Assembly (NCBI GenBank): GCA_046484625.1
Contig: JAWOIO010000035.1
Coordinates: forward strand, 1 to 5,511
Source: DASUAO01 sp046484625
Lineage (GTDB): Bacteria > Actinomycetota > Acidimicrobiia > IMCC26256 > PALSA-555
Length of the DNA: 5,511 nt
Reading direction: 5' to 3'
Below are positions 1 to 5,027 of the stretch, one piece after another. A program made the position numbers and the translations under genes. The notes beneath the pieces were generated by a model that did not search any database, was not told the DNA's origin, and saw only the letters and a list, made by a program, of their open reading frames with translations. Numbering within the stretch: the stretch's first letter is position 1; each line of letters starts with the position of its first letter.

Positions 1-21
1 GCGTGAGGCCGCGTGCGCGAG

Positions 22-2421
22 TCACGAGTACCGAAGAGCGTCGCCCGGCCGGAACCGCACGGCGCGGCGGATCGGCAGAAGCGTGATCACGAGCGCGAGC
101 ACCACCGTCCCGCCGAGCGCCAGGAGCACGTTCAGCGGCGGGTACACGACCGGGATCTCGACCTTCACCACCTCGTCGATGAGCCACACGATGAGGCGGT
201 TGAGCGCGTAGCCGAGCGGGATGCCGAGCAGCCAGCCGGCCAGGGCGAGCGCCATCCCCTCCGCGAGGAAGATGCGTCGCACATCCCGTGCGCGCGCACC
301 GATGCACCGCAGGATCCCGACCTCGCGCGTGCGCTCGACGATGCTCATGGTGATCGCGTTCGCAAGCCCGACCATGCTCATCGCCACGATCAGGAAGCCG
401 AGCACCCCGATGGAGCTCGTGAGCGACCGGTTGGCCGCGATCTCGTCGCGCTCGGCGATGTACGTGATCTCCGTCGCAACGTCGTACCCGAGCGCCGTCA
501 GCCGATCCTCGAGCAAGGCCGTAGTCCGGTCGACGACCGCCGGCTCGGGTGAAGTGGCCTTGATCCAGTACGTGCTCACCTGGGTCTCCGACCCGAGGAG
601 CGCGCGCAGGGTCGTCAGCGGCACGAAGAGCACGGTGCCGTTCTCCTGCTGATTCGACGCGCGTCCGACGATGTCGAAGTCCACCGGACCGGCGGCCGTC
701 TCGAGCGTCACGCGATCTCCGACGTCGACGCCGGTCGCCTTCGCGATGTTGTTCTCGATCACGGCGACGCGGGCACTCGCGGTCTCTTCTGCCGCTTCGA
801 ACCAGCGGCCATCGGTGATGCGGTAGCGGAAGAGCGGCTCGTGCGGAACACCCCACACGAACGCATCCTCGCCGTCGAGCTCAACTGCGTTGACGAGGGC
901 CGGGTGCACCTCGGCGACACCGTCGGTCGCGCGGATCACCTGCTCGGCGCGCGGGTCGAACCTCTCGCGACCGGTCGTCCACACTCGAACGTCCTCGAGG
1001 TGGTCACTCCACGATCCCTGGGAGGTCTCCGTCACCGCAGCCGCGACGCCGAGGAATGCGAGAAGGTTTCCGACGGCGAGCGCGACGATGAGGGTGGTCG
1101 CGAAGCTGCGCCGCTTGCGCCGACCGACGTTGCGCAAGCCGATCTGCGTGGTTCGGGGCAGGAACCGTGCGCGTCGAATGAGGCGATCAGCCCTATCCTG
1201 CGAGCCGACGGCCGAGCCGGTCGACTCGAGCGCCTCGCGCAGGTCGACGCGCACTGAGCGCCGGATTGCGGGCCACGCGGCGAGCGGCGGTGCGAGGAGG
1301 CCGACCGCGAGGCTGACGAGGACGACGGTCGTGTCGACGCCGACAGGGACGTCGATCGCCCAGAACAGGGAGCCGAAGTAGCGGGCGAGCAGGTTCGAGA
1401 GGACGATTCCGAGCACGATGCCCAGCGCTGCCCCGAGCGCGCCCAGGAGCAGCGCCGTCTTGAGGTACACCGCTGCGACCTGACGACGACGAGCGCCGAT
1501 CGCTCGCATGATCCCAATCTCGCCCGTCTGCTCGGCGACGAGCGTGGTCATGGTGTTCGAGACCAGGACGAGCGCCGAGAGGAGCGCGAGCAGGGTGATG
1601 ACGCCGAGAAGCTGTGCGAACGTCTCGGTGTCCGCCTTGCCGGGCCAGTCCCCGGGCGCGCGGATCGCCGGGAGGTTCGTGAAGCCGGTGAAGCCGGGGA
1701 CGGTGTCGAGGTAGCGGCGCACCGCCTGGACCGTGTCCACCGCTGCGTCCGGGGACGGATCGTCGAAACGAAGCGCCAGCTCTCCGTACCCTCGATCCGC
1801 GCCGAGCGCAGCCACCGTCTCGGCGGTCGCGTAGAGGACGACGACGTTCTCGTCCTGGACCTGCTCACCACCCGGGAGGCTGCGCCCCACTCCGCTGATC
1901 CGGAGCTCGACGCGCTCGCCTGCGGGCGTCGCGCTGTCCCCGACACCGATACCGACGACGACGACGGCGTCCCCCGTGCTTCCGTCGTAGACACCGACAT
2001 TGGCGTTCTGGACGTCCGCCATGACCTCGCCCGGCCCGGGCAGCGCTCCGGACTCGACCCGGACGAGATCGACGCTCTGCGCGTCGACGTCGCGCACGCC
2101 GATGACGCGCGCGGGTGCACGGCGCTCGCCGACGAGAACGCGGGTCGCAAGGCGCGAGCGCGGCTCGACCGCCTCCACGTTCGGCAATGCCTCGAGCGCG
2201 GAGAGATCGTCAGCCGTGAGTTCGAGCGGGCGCATCGTGACGGTCGCGTCGGCCAGGCGACCTGCGCGCACCTCTTCCTGCATCCCACCGTCGATCAGCG
2301 TGGGCACGGCGAAGAAGGCGATGCTCGCGACCGCGATCGCAAGCGTGAACACGGTGAAGACCGTCCGCGCGCGCCGTCTGGTCAGGTCGGTCAGCGACTT
2401 CCGGAGCAACGCCGACGCCAT
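22..2421 (-). CDS. ABC transporter permease with two FtsX cores (MacB/LolC-E-like)
   Basis: Membrane subunit of an ABC exporter of the MacB/FtsX (type VII) superfamily. It would work with the ATPase encoded just upstream. The 799 residues form two repeats of the same module. Module 1 has a membrane segment at about 21-41, an extracytoplasmic domain at about 42-265, then three membrane segments near 268-290, 318-345 and 362-386. Module 2 has a segment near 440-462, an extracytoplasmic domain to about 665, then segments near 668-695, 717-740 and 765-785. The duplication shows in matching cytoplasmic motifs, EIGIMRAIGARRRQV at 301-315 and EVGILRCIGARARDV at 700-714. The length suits 8-TM FtsX permeases, so one polypeptide may supply both halves of the pore. 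The ATG start has GGAGG four bases upstream, directly after the ATPase stop codon, implying translational coupling. The substrate cannot be read from sequence; related systems move lipoproteins, peptides, antibiotics or envelope lipids. Confidence 0.93.
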   Translation of the reverse strand: MASALLRKSLTDLTRRRARTVFTVFTLAIAVASIAFFAVPTLIDGGMQEEVRAGRLADATVTMRPLELTADDLSALEALPNVEAVEPRSRLATRVLVGERRAPARVIGVRDVDAQSVDLVRVESGALPGPGEVMADVQNANVGVYDGSTGDAVVVVGIGVGDSATPAGERVELRISGVGRSLPGGEQVQDENVVVLYATAETVAALGADRGYGELALRFDDPSPDAAVDTVQAVRRYLDTVPGFTGFTNLPAIRAPGDWPGKADTETFAQLLGVITLLALLSALVLVSNTMTTLVAEQTGEIGIMRAIGARRRQVAAVYLKTALLLGALGAALGIVLGIVLSNLLARYFGSLFWAIDVPVGVDTTVVLVSLAVGLLAPPLAAWPAIRRSVRVDLREALESTGSAVGSQDRADRLIRRARFLPRTTQIGLRNVGRRKRRSFATTLIVALAVGNLLAFLGVAAAVTETSQGSWSDHLEDVRVWTTGRERFDPRAEQVIRATDGVAEVHPALVNAVELDGEDAFVWGVPHEPLFRYRITDGRWFEAAEETASARVAVIENNIAKATGVDVGDRVTLETAAGPVDFDIVGRASNQQENGTVLFVPLTTLRALLGSETQVSTYWIKATSPEPAVVDRTTALLEDRLTALGYDVATEITYIAERDEIAANRSLTSSIGVLGFLIVAMSMVGLANAITMSIVERTREVGILRCIGARARDVRRIFLAEGMALALAGWLLGIPLGYALNRLIVWLIDEVVKVEIPVVYPPLNVLLALGGTVVLALVITLLPIRRAVRFRPGDALRYS

Positions 2422-2425
2422 CGCG

Positions 2426-2430
2426 CCTCC
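2426..2430 (-). promoter_or_regulatory. Ribosome binding site of the permease gene
   Basis: GGAGG on the minus strand lies four bases before the permease ATG (2421-2419) and starts immediately after the ATPase TGA (2433-2431). The whole 9-nt intergenic gap is this site plus its spacer. A ribosome terminating on the ATPase would sit on the next start, which fits coupled production of the two subunits. Confidence 0.8.
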
Positions 2431-3174
2431 TCAGCCCGCGACGACCAGGCCGTCGCGGATGGCGACGACTCGCCGGGCGCGCGCCGCCAGCTCACGATCG
2501 TGCGTCACGAACAGGATGGTCTTGCCCTCTTGGTTCAGGCGCTGGAGCAGCTCGAACATCTCGGCGGCCGTGACCGTGTCGAGGTTCCCGGTGGGCTCGT
2601 CGCCCACGATGAGCTTCGGATCCGCGGCCAGCGACCGTGCGATGGCCACCCGTTGCTGCTCTCCGCCCGACAGCTCGGAGGGGAGGTGGTCGAGCTTGTC
2701 TCCGAGACCGACGACCTCGAGGTTGTGACGCGCGAGATCGAAGCGCTCGCGCTTGGAGCCCCGCCGCGCGAAGTCGAGCGGAAGCACGGCGTTCTCCAGC
2801 GCCGAGAGCGTTGGAAGCAGCTGGAAGAACTGGAAGATGATCCCGACGTTTGCGCCGCGCCACACGGCCAGCTCCTCCTGGCTCATCTCGTCGATGCGAC
2901 GCCCGTCGACGACGACAGCCCCGGCCGTCGGCCTGTCGATGCCGGTGACGAGGTTCAGGATGGTCGACTTGCCGCTGCCCGAGGGGCCGACGACAGCGAC
3001 CATCTCCCCGGCGTCGATCGTCAGGTCGACGCCTCGCAGGGCACGGTAGTCGACCTTCCCCATCCGGTAGACCTTCTCGACCCCCGAGAGCTCGATCAGC
3101 GGCGCGTGTGATCGTCCGGCCGGATCCGGACGCTCGTACGTCGCATCACGCTCTTCGTGGTGCTCCACGGTCAC
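2431..3174 (-). CDS. ABC transporter ATP-binding protein (LolD/MacB family)
   Basis: Cytoplasmic ATPase that powers the FtsX-type permease encoded downstream. All nucleotide-binding motifs are present in the 247-residue frame: Walker A GPSGSGKST at 63-71, Q-loop glutamine at 115 in IIFQFFQLLP, signature LSGGEQQR at 168-175, Walker B LIVGDE ending in catalytic Glu193, D-loop GNLD at 196-199, and H-loop His225 in THD. The FQFFQLLPTLSALENV-like stretch and the GEPTGNLD-like region are typical of the LolD/MacB/FtsE group. The first roughly 25 residues (EHHEERDATYERPDPAG) are a hydrophilic extension before the usual start of the fold. The first possible start is GTG at 3174, but a second GTG at 3168 has better spacing from the ribosome binding site; residue numbers here use 3174. 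No MacA-like membrane fusion protein is in view. Confidence 0.95.
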   Translation of the reverse strand: MTVEHHEERDATYERPDPAGRSHAPLIELSGVEKVYRMGKVDYRALRGVDLTIDAGEMVAVVGPSGSGKSTILNLVTGIDRPTAGAVVVDGRRIDEMSQEELAVWRGANVGIIFQFFQLLPTLSALENAVLPLDFARRGSKRERFDLARHNLEVVGLGDKLDHLPSELSGGEQQRVAIARSLAADPKLIVGDEPTGNLDTVTAAEMFELLQRLNQEGKTILFVTHDRELAARARRVVAIRDGLVVAG

Positions 3175-3176
3175 GG

Positions 3177-3184
3177 CCTCCCTC
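3177..3184 (-). promoter_or_regulatory. Ribosome binding site of the ATPase gene; argues for start at 3168
   Basis: The minus strand reads GAGGGAGG here. Its GGAGG core is only two bases from the GTG at 3174-3172 but eight bases from the in-frame GTG at 3168-3166. Eight is near the usual optimum and two is too short, so the ATPase probably starts at 3168 and is 245 residues long. Confidence 0.6.
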
Positions 3185-3227
3185 GTCCCCCAGCACGCTG
3201 CAGCGCCTGGCGCGGATCCGTCCGCCC

Positions 3228-3257
3228 ACCCTATCGATCTGCGCTCGCTCCAAGCAA
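3228..3257 (-). promoter_or_regulatory. Candidate promoter of the ABC operon
   Basis: On the minus strand TTGCTT (3257-3252) is followed after 18 bases by TAGGGT (3233-3228), which fits the loose TTGnnn / TAnnnT pattern of high-GC bacteria. Transcription would begin near 3221, giving a leader of about 45-50 nt before the ATPase start. The match is weak at -35 and rests on spacing and position, so this is a suggestion. It overlaps the mini-frame described in the findings, and both readings are unlikely to hold together. Confidence 0.3.
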
Positions 3258-3278
3258 TGAACCTCCCTCCGTAGTGAG

Positions 3279-3293
3279 GTCGTCCTCGACGAC
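3279..3293. repeat. Short perfect dyad GTCGTC-CTC-GACGAC
   Basis: Two perfect 6-bp inverted arms (3279-3284 and 3288-3293) are separated by three bases. The dyad lies about 22 bases upstream of the candidate -35 of the ABC operon, a plausible place for an activator or repressor. With 6-bp arms in GC-rich DNA chance is a real alternative. Confidence 0.25.
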
Positions 3294-3325
3294 GTGGTTC
3301 CAGCCAGCTCGATCGCAGCTCGCTC

Positions 3326-3356
3326 GCTGGCGTATCGGCAGCTACCTACCGCCAGC
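3326..3356 (-). terminator. Weak candidate terminator of the DUF305 gene
   Basis: Arms GCTGGCG (3326-3332) and CGCCAGC (3350-3356) are perfect complements around a 17-nt loop. On the minus strand the stem begins five bases after the DUF305 stop codon. There is no following T-run and the loop is large, so function rests mainly on position. Confidence 0.3.
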
Positions 3357-3361
3357 CGTGG

Positions 3362-3937
3362 TCAGGCGCCGAGCTGCGAGAGGAGCTCCGTCATGCGGGC
3401 GATCTCGACGCCCTGGTCGGCGACGACGTGGCCGGTGAACTGCGAGATCTCGGACTCCTCCCCGCCGCCTTCGGCCTGGAGCTGCTCGACCATCGCGAGC
3501 GCGCCCTCGTGGTGGCGGATCATCGAGCGCAGGAACAGGCGATCGAAGTCGGCGCCGCTGGATGCCCGCAGCTCCGCAAGCTCAGCTGCCGTCAACATGC
3601 CCGGCATGTGCATGGAGTGGTCGTGGTCGCCGTGGTGCGTCGCATCCTCGCCGCGCGATTCGAGCCAGCGCTGCATCTGCGCGATCTCGTCCTGCTGTGA
3701 GATCTCGAGACGCTTGGCGAGGAGCGGGATGTCGTCGCGAGACGTCCGGTCGGGGACGAGCGCGGTCATCTCGAGCGCCTGCTCGTGGTGGAGGACCATC
3801 CCCTGCATGAAGCAGACGTCGGCGTCGGTGTGGGACGGGTCACGCTGCAGAAGGCACTCAGAGACCTCGCGGCGACGTACTGAGCCGAGGCTCAGGCTCG
3901 ACGACGAAGGGGCGCTACGGCGCCGCCCCTTCGTCAC
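3362..3937 (-). CDS. DUF305 protein, ferritin-like fold, 5' end uncertain
   Basis: Member of the DUF305 family of predicted metal-binding four-helix proteins, usually exported. It shows the family's internal duplication: FMQGMVLHHEQALEM (residues 43-57) paired with QQDEIAQMQRWL (81-92), then FLRSMIRHHEGALAMV (135-150) paired with DQGVEIARMTELL (174-186). The HH pairs are at 50-51 and 142-143. Between the halves is a His/Met-rich linker at 101-114 (HHGDHDHSMHMPGM), a likely metal-coordinating stretch; copper is a guess. Family resemblance starts only near residue 35. Residues 1-33 are low-complexity Arg/Ser sequence with no signal peptide or lipobox, and the GTG start at 3937 overlaps a hairpin that looks like the previous gene's terminator. 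No other ATG, GTG or TTG occurs in frame before Met44, which is already inside the domain. So the gene has either lost its native 5' end or has an unusual start. The domain is confident; the function is unknown. Confidence 0.75.
   Translation of the reverse strand: MTKGRRRSAPSSSSLSLGSVRRREVSECLLQRDPSHTDADVCFMQGMVLHHEQALEMTALVPDRTSRDDIPLLAKRLEISQQDEIAQMQRWLESRGEDATHHGDHDHSMHMPGMLTAAELAELRASSGADFDRLFLRSMIRHHEGALAMVEQLQAEGGGEESEISQFTGHVVADQGVEIARMTELLSQLGA
3903..3935 (-). terminator. Perfect 12-bp hairpin, probable terminator of the serine hydrolase gene
   Basis: GACGAAGGGGCG (3903-3914) is perfectly complementary to CGCCCCTTCGTC (3924-3935) around a 9-nt loop. It lies 21 bases past the stop codon of the serine hydrolase on the minus strand, where an intrinsic terminator would be. 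No clear T-run follows on either strand, as is common in high-GC bacteria. An alternative inner stem GGCGC-TACG-GCGCC (3911-3924) could also form. It overlaps the nominal start of the DUF305 frame, which weakens that start rather than the hairpin. Confidence 0.6.
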
Positions 3938-3956
3938 TCCGGGCTGCGGCGAGGTG

Positions 3957-4964
3957 TCAGGAACGGAGGCGCTGGTCGAGGAGGCGCGCTACCGGCCATG
4001 CGCCGTCGGTCGTGTTCGAGACGACGGTGTACGTGCTGTTCGTCCCCGGATCGTGCTTCGACAGGAACGAGACGCCTGCATCCATGCCCTCCAGCATCAC
4101 GACGTCCGTCGAGGCATCGAGCCAGAAGCCGAGCCCGTAGCGCTTCCCGTGCGCGGGCACGTCGCTCCGGGGCCGCACCATCTCCCGTACCCAGTCGGGC
4201 GAGACGATCCGCCCGGCGAAGAACGCCGTCCAGAGCGCGCGGACGTCTGCGACGGTCGTGTAGACACCACCGTCGCCGCTCCCGCGCGCCGGGAGGTGGA
4301 AGACGTTGGAGCGAGGTGCGCCGTCCATCTCGACGTACCCGAGCGCCGTTCTGCCCGGAAGCTCGTCCGAGCGGAGGAAGGCCGTGTCGCGCATGCCGGC
4401 CGGCTCGCAGACGCGCTGCACGACGAGCTCGTGGAAGGGCGTCCCGCTCGCCCGCTCCGCGAGGAGCGCGAGCACCACGTAGCCGCTGTTCGAGTACGAG
4501 AAGCGCTCGTCCGGTGCGAACTTCGGCGGGTGCCCGTCCAGCGCGGCCACGTACTGCTCCGTCGCGGCGAGCTCGTGCGCGGGCACCGGCATGAGGTAGT
4601 CGCTGACGTCGACGTCCGTGTCCTCGTCGAGGTAGTCGCCGATCCCCGAGCGGTGCGCGAGGAGGTGCTCGACCGTCACCTCGTCTCCGACGAGAGGGAG
4701 GTCGTCGCCCAGGAGCGACCGTGCCGTCGTCCCGAGCGCGAGCGCCCCGTCCTCGACGAGGCTCACCGCGGTGAGTGCCGTCAGCCCCTTCGTGGCACTC
4801 GCGACGGCGAAGCGCGTGTCGGGAGCATTCGGGATCTCCCAGCCGCGGTGCGCGTAGCCGTAGGCTCTCTCGAGCTCGACGCCGTCCGCGCGGTCGACGC
4901 GCACGACGCCCGAGAAGCCCCCCTCGGCCGCGACGGCGTCGAGCGCGTGGGTCAGCTCGGACAT
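3957..4964 (-). CDS. Serine hydrolase, beta-lactamase/PBP family (class C-like)
   Basis: Acyl-serine hydrolase of the Pfam Beta-lactamase group (class C beta-lactamases, DD-peptidases, EstB-like esterases). Reading from ATG at 4964 gives 335 residues, normal for a single-domain member. The nucleophile motif is SATK with Ser56 and Lys59, followed by LLAHRSGIGDY (101-111), the family's LLxHxSG box. The second motif is Tyr157-Ser-Asn159 in FSYSNSGY. The third, normally H/K-x-G, aligns with EGMDAGVSF (292-300) and lacks the usual His or Lys. There is no signal peptide, so the protein is probably cytosolic and more likely an esterase or peptidase than a secreted beta-lactamase. The frame stays open upstream to 5465, but that part is antisense to the cupin gene and has no family resemblance, so I start at 4964. 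No strong ribosome binding site precedes this ATG. The substrate is unknown. Confidence 0.9.
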   Translation of the reverse strand: MSELTHALDAVAAEGGFSGVVRVDRADGVELERAYGYAHRGWEIPNAPDTRFAVASATKGLTALTAVSLVEDGALALGTTARSLLGDDLPLVGDEVTVEHLLAHRSGIGDYLDEDTDVDVSDYLMPVPAHELAATEQYVAALDGHPPKFAPDERFSYSNSGYVVLALLAERASGTPFHELVVQRVCEPAGMRDTAFLRSDELPGRTALGYVEMDGAPRSNVFHLPARGSGDGGVYTTVADVRALWTAFFAGRIVSPDWVREMVRPRSDVPAHGKRYGLGFWLDASTDVVMLEGMDAGVSFLSKHDPGTNSTYTVVSNTTDGAWPVARLLDQRLRS

Positions 4965-5027
4965 CGGCGCGCACGCTACCGACACCGGCGTTTGCCAGAC
5001 GGTGCCGGATGCGGCAGGCTGCAAGCC
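4965..5027. promoter_or_regulatory. Divergent intergenic region, hydrolase and cupin promoters expected
   Basis: Only 63 bases separate the divergent hydrolase and cupin starts, so promoters for both should lie here or run into the genes. On the minus strand TAGCGT (4978-4973) fits a TAnnnT -10, about eight bases before the hydrolase ATG, which would imply a leaderless or nearly leaderless message and would explain its missing ribosome binding site. No good -35 partner is seen. For the cupin, CAGG (5015-5018) lies nine bases before the GTG as a weak ribosome binding site. Confidence 0.35.
5003..5016. repeat. Small dyad TGCCG-GATG-CGGCA in the divergent region
   Basis: Perfect 5-bp arms surround a 4-nt loop, centred between the two divergent genes. 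A further complementary pair, TTGC (4992-4995) and GCAA (5021-5024), lies outside it. It could be an operator serving both genes or a leader hairpin of the cupin message. The arms are short and chance cannot be excluded. Confidence 0.3.

Larger units (their letters stand above)
3175..3361. other. Intergenic region between DUF305 gene and ABC operon
   Basis: No coding region is convincing in these 187 bases. Seen here are the ATPase ribosome binding site (3177-3184), a weak promoter candidate (3228-3257), an unassigned GGAGGGAGG on the minus strand (3262-3270), a 6-bp dyad with a 3-nt spacer (3279-3293), and a 7-bp stem with a long loop just after the DUF305 stop (3326-3356). The gap is long enough for the ABC operon to have its own promoter rather than read-through from DUF305. 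Confidence 0.6.

Noticed and set aside
13..1381. Several open frames of 138-179 codons on the plus strand opposite the permease
   Set aside because: They are antisense to a complete FtsX-type permease, have low-complexity Arg/Asp/Ser-rich products and no recognisable domains. High GC content keeps such shadow frames open.
2000..3111. Plus-strand open frames of 203 and 242 codons opposite the ATPase and the permease N-terminus
   Set aside because: The opposite strand encodes all ABC ATPase motifs in order; the plus-strand products have biased composition and no motif.
3175..3361. CRISPR, tRNA or riboswitch in the largest intergenic gap
   Set aside because: No repeated units, no cloverleaf-like arms with a T-loop sequence, and no riboswitch core that I recognise; only short dyads are present.
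3881..3894. Near-palindrome TGAGCC-GA-GGCTCA inside the DUF305 5' region
   Set aside because: The arms are only 6 bp with a 2-bp centre, too tight for a hairpin, and nothing ties it to a promoter. It could be an operator half-site pair but the support is too thin to list.
3934..4974. A 346-codon open frame on the minus strand overlapping the hydrolase
   Set aside because: The product is an Arg/Ala/Gly-rich string without motifs, as expected from an out-of-frame reading of a GC-rich gene; the overlapping frame has intact SxxK and YxN motifs.
4973..5011. Possible sigma-54 promoter (TGGCA on the minus strand in the divergent region)
   Set aside because: The TTGC-type -12 element is missing at the needed spacing.
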